This document shows positions 1 through 10,647 of a stretch of DNA of 64,000 nt, one piece after another. Every line of letters begins with the position of its first letter. Within the stretch, counting starts at the first letter, position 1. A model generated the notes under the pieces. The model searched no databases and was not told where the DNA came from. It saw nothing but the letters and a program-made list of their open reading frames with translations. Position numbers and translations under genes: made by a program. Origin of the DNA: Lujinxingiaceae bacterium. Lineage in GTDB: Bacteria > Myxococcota_A > Bradymonadia > Bradymonadales > Bradymonadaceae. Location of the stretch: assembly GCA_013697635.1 (NCBI GenBank), contig JACCWM010000074.1:1-64000 (forward strand), in the 5' to 3' direction.

Positions 1-1635
<1,635 letters not shown>

Positions 1636-1853
1636 CAAAACTTCTCCTTGGGTACGTGCCACGGAAACCGACCTGAAATCGGTGGCTTGCAGGCGCCTTT
1701 TCCTCAGGTCATCGCCACGAGGAGTGCACGCCACAAACTTTCCCTACATCGCTATTATTCCGCTCACCGCGCAAAACCACGGCACCTCTAACAACACGAC
1801 CGACCTCTCGAAAGCTCAGCATTTAAGCCGAGTTCGCAGCGTCTGCCGTCGCC

Positions 1854-3665
1854 CTACGAAGGGGCGCTCTTGACCTCCAGATCCAGTGCTGTCTTGAAGC
1901 GATTGACCTGCTCTCTTTGCTTGTTCAACGCCTCGTACCTCGCTCTTTCGGCGCGAAAATCGACGCGCTCGAGCTCCAACATGATATGGTCAAGGGTGCG
2001 GTTGGCCCAATTTTTCTTGAGGGTTCGCACGCAATCCTGGTACCAGCGAAGGCTCTTGTCGGCCGCATAAAGCGTGGCGCTCTCCACCATCGCTCGCTCC
2101 ACCGTCTTTCGAAGCGGACCGTTATCGATGCGCTCCAGGAGCATGGGCCCGTTGAGCTGTTGGGTTTGACCATATTGGTTATGGGCTCGCTCCAAAAACT
2201 CGGCCAACTCCTGACTACATAACAGCTTATCGAGTTCATCGCGAAAAAAGTCTTCCAACCACTCGGGGTGGTCGAGCAAAACGACAAGCGCGCCGTATTC
2301 GGCGTTCTCGAGTTCCGCGCCGCGTTGTGCGTCGACAAAGGCTTTTCGCGTTGCTTCTTCGTTGGCTTTGGGCCGCTTGAGGTATTCGCGAAGCAGACGC
2401 GGCTCGATTGCCAGACGCCTGGAAATCTCCTGGGCATAATGCTCCCAGCTAAGCGTGTCGTGCACATCGGCCAACAGCTCACTGGCTTCCTTGAGCGCGA
2501 CGAGCTTTCGCTCGATCGAGGCGCCTTCCACCGGCGAGAGCATGCGATCGAGCGCCCACGCGACGAGCGGGACGGCATCGGCGATCTTCTCATGCAAGGC
2601 CTTGGGCCCATGGCGGCGAATAAAGCTATCAGGATCGTCCAATTCGTCAAATTGGATGACCAGCGTCTCGATCTGGGCGCGCTCGAGCACGCTCATGCAG
2701 CGCAACGTGGCGTCCTGGCCGGCCTGATCGCCATCAAACGCGATGACCACCCGCTTGGTATAGCGCGCGAGCAGGCGAGCCTGCTCGTCGGTGAGCGCGG
2801 TGCCCATGGGAGCGATCGCCATGTCCAGGCCCTGGCCGTGCAGGCTGATCACGTCGAAGTTGCCCTCGACCAAAAGCGCGAACTCGGCTTTTTGAATCCC
2901 CTTCTTGGCCTGATCGAGGCCGTAGAGTTGCTCACCCTTTTTGTAAAAGGGAGTCTCCGGAGAGTTGATGTACTTGGCTTGCTCCTCGCTGCTCAAGGCG
3001 CGTGCGCCAAAGGCCAGCGTGTTGCCCCAGATGTCGACGACGGGAAAGACCACGCGGTGGCGAAACCGGTCGTAGTAGCCGCCCTTGTTGTTGGCAATCA
3101 CCAGACCGGCGCGCTCGAGCACCGGACCTTTGTGGCCCAGAGCCACGAGGTGCTCGAAGAGATTTTGCCACCCCTGAGGTGCGTACCCCAGACCAAAAGC
3201 CTGGGAAGTGACTGCGTCGATGTCGCGCTCTCGCAAGTAGTGAAGCGCCGCGCGCCCGCCCTCGGCCTCGAGGGTCTGTTCGAAAAAGGCGCGTGCTTCG
3301 GTCATGATCCGCAAGTAGAGCTTTTTGCCTTCGCGTCGGCGGCGCGACTGCTCGGCTTCTTCGTCGGACTCCTCGGCAATCTCAATGCCGAACTTGTCCG
3401 CCAGGTGACGCACGGTCTCAGGGAAATTCCATCCCTCGATGGTCATCAAAAAATTGACCACGTTGCCTCCTGCCCCACAGCCAAAGCATTTGAAGATGCC
3501 TTTGGACGGGTGGACGAAAAAGCTTGGTGAGTTCTCACCATGAAACGGACATAACCCCTTGTAATTGTTGCCCGTACGCTTGAGCGTGACATACTCTCCG
3601 ACGGTCTGGAGGATGTCCGTGCGTGAAAGCACTTGCTCGATGACGAGGTCTGGAATCAATCCCAT
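1854..3665 (-). CDS. dnaG: DNA primase DnaG
   Basis: Synthesises RNA primers for replication, normally with the DnaB helicase. The 603 residues match the family's usual length. Seen: an N-terminal CHC2 zinc-binding domain (residues about 35-65: CPFHGENSPSFF, then KCFGC), the primase core, and a TOPRIM domain near residues 255-340 with EGNFDVISLH and VVIAFDGDQAGQDA, which holds the acidic metal-binding residues. The C-terminal 200 residues are helical and less conserved, as expected of the DnaB-binding part. The start MGLIPDLVIEQVLSRTDI is the family-typical N terminus. rpoD follows on the same strand, and a good sigma-70-type promoter lies upstream at 3807-3834. Confidence 0.97.
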   Translation of the reverse strand: MGLIPDLVIEQVLSRTDILQTVGEYVTLKRTGNNYKGLCPFHGENSPSFFVHPSKGIFKCFGCGAGGNVVNFLMTIEGWNFPETVRHLADKFGIEIAEESDEEAEQSRRRREGKKLYLRIMTEARAFFEQTLEAEGGRAALHYLRERDIDAVTSQAFGLGYAPQGWQNLFEHLVALGHKGPVLERAGLVIANNKGGYYDRFRHRVVFPVVDIWGNTLAFGARALSSEEQAKYINSPETPFYKKGEQLYGLDQAKKGIQKAEFALLVEGNFDVISLHGQGLDMAIAPMGTALTDEQARLLARYTKRVVIAFDGDQAGQDATLRCMSVLERAQIETLVIQFDELDDPDSFIRRHGPKALHEKIADAVPLVAWALDRMLSPVEGASIERKLVALKEASELLADVHDTLSWEHYAQEISRRLAIEPRLLREYLKRPKANEEATRKAFVDAQRGAELENAEYGALVVLLDHPEWLEDFFRDELDKLLCSQELAEFLERAHNQYGQTQQLNGPMLLERIDNGPLRKTVERAMVESATLYAADKSLRWYQDCVRTLKKNWANRTLDHIMLELERVDFRAERARYEALNKQREQVNRFKTALDLEVKSAPS

Positions 3666-3806
3666 AATTCGTAATCTCGATGCCTAGTTTTAGCAGGGCA
3701 TCATAGGCGATGAGCCGCAAAAAAGGGTAGGTGTATCAGGCGGCCAAAAAGAAAATACATTGAAAAACCAGCACGTTGAGCCCTGACCGCCCACTTCAAG
3801 CCGACT

Positions 3807-3834
3807 AGTGTAGCAGCCGATTTTGCCCTGTCAA
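3807..3834 (-). promoter_or_regulatory. Candidate sigma-70 promoter for dnaG-rpoD
   Basis: On the minus strand, TTGACA (-35, 3834-3829) is followed after 16 bp by TACACT (-10, 3812-3807). The -35 is a perfect consensus. Predicted transcription would begin near 3800, giving a leader of about 135 nt before dnaG. No transcript data are available here. Confidence 0.55.
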
Positions 3835-3920
3835 ATCGATGTAAGTTCGCGGCCTTGTTGAACGTTGTGGCCGTTGCTGACAACGGAGACAAAGTGCGCG
3901 GCCGCTGCCCTCTTCTGGCG

Positions 3921-4883
3921 TCACAGGCAATAGATGCCGTCGAGTCCATCAGGACTGTCGAGGCAGCGATCCTCGCCGCAGTCGGCGCACGGGCACGCCG
4001 TGCAATCGCGACCGGGTCGAACCGAGCGGCACTGCAGCGCCGAGATCAAACCATCTTGCCTGCAGACCTCGTCACCCTCGCACTGAGCGCCGCAGGCTGC
4101 GCCGATGCGCGGCGCGCAGTAGAGCGAGTGGTCGAGATCACTAAAGGACGACAAACAGGCCGTGGCGCCGCCCTGGCTACACTCGTATTTGCCAAAACCG
4201 CAGTTGCTGCCGGCCTTGCACTCGCCGGCGTCGCAGCGTCCCGTACCACAGCTCGTCCCACAACCGCTGCAGTGTGCGGGATTGCGCTCAGTGTCGACGC
4301 ACACGCCGTTGCAAAGGGTCAAGCCCGGGCGACAAATGCATTGGCTTTCTTTGCAGTGAGCGCCCGGCCCGCAACTGTTGCCACAGCTGCCGCAGTGGTT
4401 GGCATCGCGCGCGGTGTCATGGCAGCGGTTGGCCACGCTACAGACCTCCAGCCCGGCGCTGCACGCGCAGGTGCCGCCCTGGCAGAGACCAAAGCCCTGG
4501 TCGCAGGCGTTGGAGCACGCTCCGCAGTGCTTGGCATCGGAGTTGAGATCGACCGCCACGCCCTCGCACTCTTCGATTTGTGGCGCCACGTCCACCTCTG
4601 CTTGGACATCGATCGAGGCGTCGATCCCGGTGTCATTGTCCGTGGGCACATCCGACGTGCTGGCGACATCAGACGCTGCACCGTCTTCATGGGAGACGTC
4701 GTCGCCTGTGCCAGAGGTCGTGTCGGCCTGGGCATCGTTGGTCAGATTTGCGTCAGAGACGTCACCCGAGGTGGTGTTGTTGTCATTATTTGGAGCCTTG
4801 ACCTGGCCTGCCGGCTCGAAGGTGCAGGCCGAAAGGGCCGCGCATATGAGGACGCACAAAAGTGTGATGAGCAATCGATTCAT
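3921..4883 (-). CDS. Cys-rich lipoprotein with Stig1-like repeats
   Basis: 320-residue predicted lipoprotein, probably exported and membrane anchored. Seen: a type II signal peptide with lipobox LSAC (lipidated Cys20), an acidic Asn/Asp/Thr/Ser-rich linker (about 25-95), then tandem cysteine motifs of the type CGACSNACDQG, CGSCGNSCGPG and CSGCGTSCGTG, resembling the Stig1-type repeats common in myxobacterial secreted proteins. The C-terminal 90 residues are also Cys-rich (ACPCADCGEDRCLD). The function is unknown; such proteins are usually annotated as cell-surface or adhesive. It sits alone between dnaG and a universal stress protein, transcribed away from the latter. The start at 4883 gives an intact signal peptide. 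Confidence 0.8.
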   Translation of the reverse strand: MNRLLITLLCVLICAALSACTFEPAGQVKAPNNDNNTTSGDVSDANLTNDAQADTTSGTGDDVSHEDGAASDVASTSDVPTDNDTGIDASIDVQAEVDVAPQIEECEGVAVDLNSDAKHCGACSNACDQGFGLCQGGTCACSAGLEVCSVANRCHDTARDANHCGSCGNSCGPGAHCKESQCICRPGLTLCNGVCVDTERNPAHCSGCGTSCGTGRCDAGECKAGSNCGFGKYECSQGGATACLSSFSDLDHSLYCAPRIGAACGAQCEGDEVCRQDGLISALQCRSVRPGRDCTACPCADCGEDRCLDSPDGLDGIYCL

Positions 4884-5061
4884 TGGGCTTTTCTCGTTGT
4901 TTCGGCCGCAATTGGCGTGGGCCAGTCTAGATTAGTCGTCCAAGAATCGCAAAAACAATGCCTGCCTTCCTTCACCGCGGCTGGTGCTTACGATGAGGGG
5001 CGTGTCAGTTGGGGTAGGTGTTTTGTTTGAGTGTTCAACAGAATCTCGCGCAGGAGTTGTA

Positions 5062-5976
5062 ATGAAGATTGTATTGGGAACTGACCTCTCCGAAGAAGCC
5101 TTGGGCGCGGCAAAGTGGGCCTTTGGTTTGGCTGGCAGCCTGCGCGCTCAAAAACGCCCCTATGAGCTTACGCTCATGCACGTGACGATGGGGCCGAAAT
5201 GGGGCGCCAGCGTCCAGGCGACCTTCGAAGATCCGGACAATCAGTTTCGCCTCGAGAAGATGATCAAAGACTGGCTCGAGCCACACGTCGATGCCAGCCT
5301 CGACTATACGATCATCTATGCCGAGGGAAATCCGGTCAAAGAGCTTCGGGATTGGTCCAAGGCCCACCACGCGGACTGGCTGGTGGTCGGCATGACCGGC
5401 CACGGCGCTTTCGCGCGCATGATGGTTGGCTCGACGGCACATCGCCTGGCGCAACGTCCGCCGTGCAAGATGGCGGTCATTCACCCCGAGCATGCCCTTT
5501 TAAACAAGTCCGCGCGCTTTCTGGTCGGCATCGACTTTCTCGACTCCAGCCTGGAGGCGTTGGCCACCGCCGCCGAGCATGCCCGCGTGCTCGATGCCAG
5601 CCTCCACATCGTGCATGTGGTCAATGCGATTCGCGCCGTAGCACTTCCCAACGGTCTGATTGGATACAGCGGCGGCCCCACGGAGATGGTCGAGCTCGAA
5701 GCCGGCGCTCGCCGAGACTTGGCCGAGCTTGTCGAGGCCAACGCCGAGCTTCTCCAGGGCGTTCCTCACACCCACGAGGTGCTCAGCGGTCATCCCACCC
5801 GAGCGCTCATCGACCACGCCAAGGAACAAGACTTCGACGCGATCTGCCTTGGAACCGTCGGACGCAGTGTGTTAGACGACTTCATGCTTGGCAGCGTCGC
5901 CAGCGGCGTCTTGCGCCATATGCCGACAACGATCCTGCTCAGCCCGCCGCCCAAAAACAGCGCCCAACAACGATGA
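5062..5976 (+). CDS. Tandem universal stress protein (two USP domains)
   Basis: Cytoplasmic 304-residue protein with two UspA domains. Each half keeps the ATP-binding signature G-2x-G-9x-G(S/T): GMTGHGAFARMMVGS in the first half and GTVGRSVLDDFMLGS in the second, so both are predicted to bind nucleotide. Domain starts are MKIVLGTDLSEEALGAAKWA and FLVGIDFLDSSLEALATA. An in-frame extension to 4984 exists, but the ATG at 5062 has an AGGAG five bases upstream and begins directly at the first beta strand, so it was chosen. The MBL-fold gene follows within 20 bp and is probably cotranscribed. Confidence 0.92.
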   Translation: MKIVLGTDLSEEALGAAKWAFGLAGSLRAQKRPYELTLMHVTMGPKWGASVQATFEDPDNQFRLEKMIKDWLEPHVDASLDYTIIYAEGNPVKELRDWSKAHHADWLVVGMTGHGAFARMMVGSTAHRLAQRPPCKMAVIHPEHALLNKSARFLVGIDFLDSSLEALATAAEHARVLDASLHIVHVVNAIRAVALPNGLIGYSGGPTEMVELEAGARRDLAELVEANAELLQGVPHTHEVLSGHPTRALIDHAKEQDFDAICLGTVGRSVLDDFMLGSVASGVLRHMPTTILLSPPPKNSAQQR

Positions 5977-5992
5977 CGTCAAGAGCCCGTGC

Positions 5993-7039
5993 GTGACCAT
6001 AATCTCCTCAAAGAGCTTGCAGACGACACGTGAGACCTGGGGCAGTGCCGTCCAGCTCACCGCCGATTTGTGGCGCATTCGCCTGAGTAACACGCGCGGC
6101 GCCCTGCTCGTCAACACATACGTCTACAGCACCGACGGCTACGTGGCCGTCATCGATCCGGGCTGGCCATGGACGCTCGATCGCCTCGAGGAGGCTTTGC
6201 GTGACCTCAAGCTCGCCACGAGCCTTGCTCAGGTCGACAAATGGCTCTACACCCACAGCCATATCGATCACATGGGTGCGGCCGTGCTCTTGCACAAGCG
6301 CTCCAAGGCCCCGCACGTGGTCTGGCCTTGGGTGGCCCACGAGCTTGACAGCTGGCACAGCTTCCAAGATCGCATCAACGATTGGCGGCCATGGGCCGAG
6401 TCGGCCTTTGCCGAGCCCATGCGCAGCGAGCTTGCCGCCCTCGACGAGAAACGCCGCCGCGATTGGCCCATGGCCACGATGATCTCGGCCTTTGGCGAAG
6501 GCCAAATCGAGAATTTGGAGTGGACCGATGTCGGCCAAACGATCGCGATCGGTGATTTGCGCCTCGAGGTGCTCGATGCGCGCGGCCATGACCCCTATCA
6601 TATCGCTTTTTGGGAGCCTGAGCGCCGCTGGTTGTTTAGCGGCGACGTCGTCTTGGCCACGCCCACACCGATCGGCCGCGCAATGCTCGACGACATAACG
6701 CTCTATGAGCAGAGCCTGGCACGGCTTGGCGCGCTCGACACCGCGCTGCTTTTGCCCGGCCACGGCATGCACCACAGCGAGGATATCCCGCGCGCTTTTT
6801 CGCGCGCCCAAGATCACCTCGATCACTACCGCCAGGGCGCACTTCGCGCGCTCTATGAGAGTGGCCTCGAGCCGCTCGATCTCTACACGCTCAGCGTGAG
6901 CATGACGGCCGAGCGTCAACCGCTGGTGCCCGAGGCGCGCTGGTGGGTGCACCTGGCGCTGGTCGACAGCCACCTCCAAAAGCTCGTGGCCGAGGGCTTG
7001 GTCGAGCGCGTCGAAGGACCGCGCTATCAGTTGCGCTAG
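5993..7039 (+). CDS. MBL-fold metallo-hydrolase with C-terminal winged helix (LACTB2-like)
   Basis: Predicted zinc hydrolase of about 348 residues. Seen: the metal-binding HxHxDH motif (THSHIDHMGA), GDVVLATPT supplying a further metal-ligand Asp, and LLPGHGMHH near the end of the fold. The C-terminal 60 residues (SHLQKLVAEGLVERVEGPRYQLR) look like the winged-helix domain found in LACTB2-type proteins. The substrate cannot be told from sequence; relatives act on nucleic acids, thioesters or lactones. The GTG at 5993 was chosen because it begins just before the conserved fold; the upstream in-frame extension overlaps the stress-protein gene. Its stop is 15 bp from the convergent end of glmS. 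Confidence 0.82.
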   Translation: MTIISSKSLQTTRETWGSAVQLTADLWRIRLSNTRGALLVNTYVYSTDGYVAVIDPGWPWTLDRLEEALRDLKLATSLAQVDKWLYTHSHIDHMGAAVLLHKRSKAPHVVWPWVAHELDSWHSFQDRINDWRPWAESAFAEPMRSELAALDEKRRRDWPMATMISAFGEGQIENLEWTDVGQTIAIGDLRLEVLDARGHDPYHIAFWEPERRWLFSGDVVLATPTPIGRAMLDDITLYEQSLARLGALDTALLLPGHGMHHSEDIPRAFSRAQDHLDHYRQGALRALYESGLEPLDLYTLSVSMTAERQPLVPEARWWVHLALVDSHLQKLVAEGLVERVEGPRYQLR

Positions 7040-7053
7040 TTTTTGGAGCCGTC

Positions 7054-8889
7054 CTATTCGACGGTGACGCTCTTGGCGAGGTTGCGGGGCTGATCGATGT
7101 CGGTGCCCTTGAAATCGGCCGTGTAGTAGGCGATGAGCTGCACGGCAACCACCGAGATCAGGGGTTGGACGAATTCGGGCACGTCGGGGATGGTCACGAC
7201 GACGTCGGCGAATTCTTTGAGACGGGTGTCTCCCTCGGTGCCGATGGCAATGATGCGTCCGCCGCGCGCTTTGACCTCCTCAAGGTTACTCGCGGTCTTG
7301 TCGTAGACGCGGTTTTTGGGCACGAGCACGACGACCGGCAGGTTCTTGTCGATCAGCGCGATCGGGCCGTGCTTCATCTCGCCGGCGGCATACCCTTCGG
7401 CGTGTATGTAGCTGATTTCCTTGAGTTTAAGAGCACCTTCGAGCGCGATCGGGTACTGGTTTCCGCGGCCCAGGTAGAGAAAGGAGTGGGCGGCGGAGAA
7501 CTGCGCGGCGATCTGCTTGTAGGGCTCCATGTCCTTGAGCATGTCCTCCATCTGGGCGGGCACCTGGCGCAGGGCACGCACGAGCTCGCGGCCGGTCTTG
7601 AGATCGATCGTGCCTCGGCGCCGGCCAAAGTAGATCGCGAGCATGGAGACCACAGCAAGCTGGGTGGTGAAGGCTTTGGTGCTGGCAACGCCGATCTCGG
7701 GGCCGGCGTGGGTGTAGAGCACGCCGTCGGATTCGCGCGCGATCGTTGACTCGATCACGTTGCAGATACAGATCGCCTTGGCTCCAAGGGCCTTGGCCTC
7801 GCGCATCGCAGCGAGCGTATCGGCCGTCTCGCCGGACTGGCTGACGCCGATCACCAGGGTGCGCTCGTTGACGATCGGATCGCGGTAGCGAAACTCGCTT
7901 GCGAGCTCGACCTCGACCGGCACGCGCGCAGCCGTCTCGATGGCGTACTTGCCCACGAGCGCGGCGAAATAGCTCGTTCCGCAGGCGATGAAGACGATCT
8001 TCTCCATCGAGCGCACCCACTGCTCGTCGAGGCCGATCTCGGCCAGGTTGACGTCACCACGATCGACGCTGACGCGACCGCGCAGGGTGTCGGTGATGCG
8101 CGCCGGCTGCTCGTGGATCTCTTTGAGCATGAAGTGCTTGTAGCCCTGTTTTTCGGCCGAGATCGGATCCCAGCTGATCCGCTTGATGGCGCGCTCGACG
8201 GGCTTGCCGTGGGCATCGAAGACCCGGGTTTCGGCGCCGGTGAGGATCGCCGAATCGCCGTCCTCGAGGAACATGAAGTCGCGCGTGTGGCCAAGCACGG
8301 CGGGCACATCCGAGGCGGCAAAGGCGCAGCCCTGGGCGCGCGCGATGACCATCGGCGAGGCGTTTCGAGCGACGACGAGCTCGTCGGGGTTGCTGCTCTC
8401 CATGACGACGATCGCATACGAGCCCTCGATCTGGGCGATCGCTTCGCGCGTGGCCTCGTGCAAGGACTCGGCGCCGTTTTGAAGAGCGTCATCGATCAGA
8501 TGGGCGATCACCTCGGTGTCGGTCTCACTCAAGAATTCGCGGCCGTGAAGCGTCAGGCGCTCCTTGAGCTCGCTGTAATTCTCGATGATCCCGTTGTGGG
8601 CGAGCACGACGCGCCCGGCGCGGTGGGGATGCGCGTTTTGTTCGGTGGGCCGCCCGTGTGTGGCCCAGCGCGTGTGGCCCAGGCCGATGTGACCATCGAA
8701 GGGCGCCTCGGCAAAGGCCGCCTCCAGGCGGCTGAGTTTTCCCTGAGCGCGACAAATCTTGACCTCGCCGCCCTCGACCGCGATCGCCACGCCGGCTGAA
8801 TCGTAGCCGCGGTACTCCAGACGACGCAGGCCCGAGAGCAAGATGTCACTGCAGTTGGTGCTACCGACAAAACCGACTATTCCACACAT
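7054..8889 (-). CDS. glmS: Glutamine-fructose-6-phosphate aminotransferase (isomerizing)
   Basis: Converts fructose-6-phosphate and glutamine to glucosamine-6-phosphate, the first committed step to UDP-GlcNAc for peptidoglycan and LPS. 611 residues, the usual length. Seen: start MCGIVGFVGS, whose Cys2 becomes the N-terminal glutaminase nucleophile; a class II glutamine amidotransferase domain (1-220); and two SIS domains with CGTSYFA, SQSGETADTL and EISYIHAEGYAAGEMKHGP, ending NLAKSVTVE. The start at 8889 is forced because Cys must follow Met1, and GAGG lies just upstream; a longer in-frame extension to 8916 was rejected. The lipoprotein gene upstream ends 36 bp before it. Confidence 0.98.
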   Translation of the reverse strand: MCGIVGFVGSTNCSDILLSGLRRLEYRGYDSAGVAIAVEGGEVKICRAQGKLSRLEAAFAEAPFDGHIGLGHTRWATHGRPTEQNAHPHRAGRVVLAHNGIIENYSELKERLTLHGREFLSETDTEVIAHLIDDALQNGAESLHEATREAIAQIEGSYAIVVMESSNPDELVVARNASPMVIARAQGCAFAASDVPAVLGHTRDFMFLEDGDSAILTGAETRVFDAHGKPVERAIKRISWDPISAEKQGYKHFMLKEIHEQPARITDTLRGRVSVDRGDVNLAEIGLDEQWVRSMEKIVFIACGTSYFAALVGKYAIETAARVPVEVELASEFRYRDPIVNERTLVIGVSQSGETADTLAAMREAKALGAKAICICNVIESTIARESDGVLYTHAGPEIGVASTKAFTTQLAVVSMLAIYFGRRRGTIDLKTGRELVRALRQVPAQMEDMLKDMEPYKQIAAQFSAAHSFLYLGRGNQYPIALEGALKLKEISYIHAEGYAAGEMKHGPIALIDKNLPVVVLVPKNRVYDKTASNLEEVKARGGRIIAIGTEGDTRLKEFADVVVTIPDVPEFVQPLISVVAVQLIAYYTADFKGTDIDQPRNLAKSVTVE

Positions 8890-8925
8890 GGAAACCTCGA
8901 AGCATTCATGGGTCAAGAGACGCTA

Positions 8926-10167
8926 TCAATCAGTAGGAACGAGACCCACGATCGAGGCACCCACGGCCTCAAAGCGCGCCCCAAAACTAAAGGCGTCAAG
9001 CGCTCCGTCACCGGTGGTGTCAACATCGACCTGTGAGCTCTGATTTGCCAAAAATCCACACACCAGTTGGTCCGCCAAATTCTGGCACTCGGCGCTGGCC
9101 GTTCTACAACGCTGGACGTCATCGCTGGTGAGCCCACAGACAAAGCGGTTGGTGCCGCTGTTAAAGGTAAAGAGCGGCTGAGCATCCTCGATGCACTCGC
9201 ATCCTAGCGCTGCTGTGTTGAGTGACTCGAACAATGTATCACGCTGCAAGGCGCCGGCAAGCTCACCCTGGGTCAGCCAGACGCGGCTGCCGGCGGTCAA
9301 GCTCGGCTTCTTGTTCAGATCTTGGACGACCGTTGCTTTGATTCGAACCTTGACCAAGGCGAGCTGGATCTCGTCGAGCAGGCCGGGAAATTTGATCTCG
9401 AGCGCGCCGTCGGTGGCCACCAACACATTGTCGCGAACGCGCGCCGAGCCAAAGCGCCACTTCGGATCTCCATTGCCGTCATAGCTCGTTGGCTTGACGT
9501 TGAAGTCACCCATGCCGGCCAGATTTGCCGTGAAGTTGTTGTCGGTGTCCTCACCATCGAGGATGGTCAAGGTCAGATCAGGATCGAAGGAGGGATGTGA
9601 CCAGTTCGCAAACTCGAACAGGTAGACCAGATCGCCCTGGCTTATCGCCTGAGAGATGTTGGCGTTGACGTCACCAAAGCCTGGCAGCGCGCTGACGCTG
9701 CGAATCAGGTTGCCCAAAAAGTTGTCGGTTGTGCCGTTGCCGTCAAAGTCGAAACAGCAGGAAGAATCCGGCACGATCTGCAGCTGCGTGATGAAAGCAC
9801 CCGGCCCGTAAGGCCCCTGCGGGCAGTTATCTTGATCCTCGCTGGGATAAAAACACTCGACAGGATCGACATCGGGAAAGACGTCGGGCTCAACGGCGAC
9901 CTCTTCAACGGCGTCGGCGGTGTCCTGGGCGGTGTCTTCGACAGCCGGCACGTCGAGCTGCGTGATGGCATCCCGGCCACCGCTCGTTTCGGGCAGATAG
10001 GGATTGGAGCTATCTTCAACAACCTGAACGTCGACGCCGACGTCGGGCTGCGTGTTGTTTTTGCTGGCGGCAGGCTCGTCGTCCGAACAGGCCAGGGTGC
10101 CAAAGACGAGCAAGGACACCACTGAGATCATCGTAAGCGTTTGAAATCGTTTTTGTTTCGAGTACAT
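8926..10167 (-). CDS. Predicted lipoprotein with acidic linker
   Basis: 413-residue secreted lipoprotein of unknown function. Seen: a signal peptide with lipobox TLAC (Cys27), then an Asp/Val/Glu-rich linker (about 28-115), then a globular domain that begins near ECFYPSEDQDNCPQGPYGPG and contains DFDGNGTTDNFLGNL and CCFDFDGNG, motifs reminiscent of acidic Ca-binding loops. It ends with a Cys-bearing segment (LGCECIEDAQ, CGLTSDDVQRC). The ATG at 10167 has GGAG upstream; the longer frame to 10311 lacks a signal peptide and was rejected. It lies upstream of glmS on the same strand and could share its transcript. Paralogous architecture occurs elsewhere in this window. Confidence 0.78.
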   Translation of the reverse strand: MYSKQKRFQTLTMISVVSLLVFGTLACSDDEPAASKNNTQPDVGVDVQVVEDSSNPYLPETSGGRDAITQLDVPAVEDTAQDTADAVEEVAVEPDVFPDVDPVECFYPSEDQDNCPQGPYGPGAFITQLQIVPDSSCCFDFDGNGTTDNFLGNLIRSVSALPGFGDVNANISQAISQGDLVYLFEFANWSHPSFDPDLTLTILDGEDTDNNFTANLAGMGDFNVKPTSYDGNGDPKWRFGSARVRDNVLVATDGALEIKFPGLLDEIQLALVKVRIKATVVQDLNKKPSLTAGSRVWLTQGELAGALQRDTLFESLNTAALGCECIEDAQPLFTFNSGTNRFVCGLTSDDVQRCRTASAECQNLADQLVCGFLANQSSQVDVDTTGDGALDAFSFGARFEAVGASIVGLVPTD

Positions 10168-10647
10168 TGGGCTCTCCATACAATAGGCCAAAACTGACCG
10201 CGCCATCCTAGCCTCATCGTGGGGTAAGACGCAAATCCGATGAGGCAAGGGCAGCGAATCACAACGCTTGGGGAAAAGCCTGTGATTTGTTCTGTGATCG
10301 CCTGTGAGCAACGTTGTGAATTGTTCTTAACCCCAGCGCTCGTCAAAGCTCCCACAGCTTCACCAGGGTCTCGATCACAGATCGCTGTGGAGTAAAAAAC
10401 CTTTGAAGTGGAAGGACTTCTGCTGGTTGTCCACAAATTCACAGGCCCTACTAGTACTACGATCAAAGAAAGAGAAACATAAAGTTATGTTATTTAGAAG
10501 CCGTTAGAGCCTGAGGAAAACTTTTTTGAGAACGCCTTGGCCCCGGTGAGTACCATGTGTTTTGAACGCGAATCAGACTTGAAACTAAGGGCAACCTGTG
10601 GTGGATTGTGCATGCCGTTTTAAAAGAAAAAGTTGGAGACAAGCGCC
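10168..10647. other. Candidate replication origin / dnaN promoter region
   Basis: 480 bp without a gene between a leftward lipoprotein and dnaN. It holds a DnaA-box-like 9-mer TTGTCCACA at 10427-10435 (one change from TTATCCACA), a weaker TGTGGAGTA at 10386-10394, four TGTGA motifs at 10281, 10293, 10303 and 10315 spaced 10-12 bp, and an AT-rich stretch at 10451-10500 with a perfect inverted repeat. dnaN-recF downstream and a parS site about 43 kb away favour an origin-proximal location, but dnaA is not in the window and strong DnaA boxes are few. It may simply be a promoter region. Confidence 0.4.
10476..10491. repeat. 16-bp inverted repeat in AT-rich segment upstream of dnaN
   Basis: AACATAA-AG-TTATGTT: 7-bp perfect arms with a 2-bp centre, 157 bp upstream of the dnaN start codon. 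It could be an operator or part of an unwinding element. Confidence 0.6.

Noticed and set aside
3871-3886. Hairpin CCGTTG-CTGA-CAACGG after the Cys-rich lipoprotein gene
   Set aside because: Short stem and no U-tract; not convincing as a terminator.
8889-9000. Possible glmS ribozyme before glmS
   Set aside because: The upstream region is the coding end of the lipoprotein gene and no ribozyme-like core was seen; glmS ribozymes are mostly found in Gram-positive bacteria.
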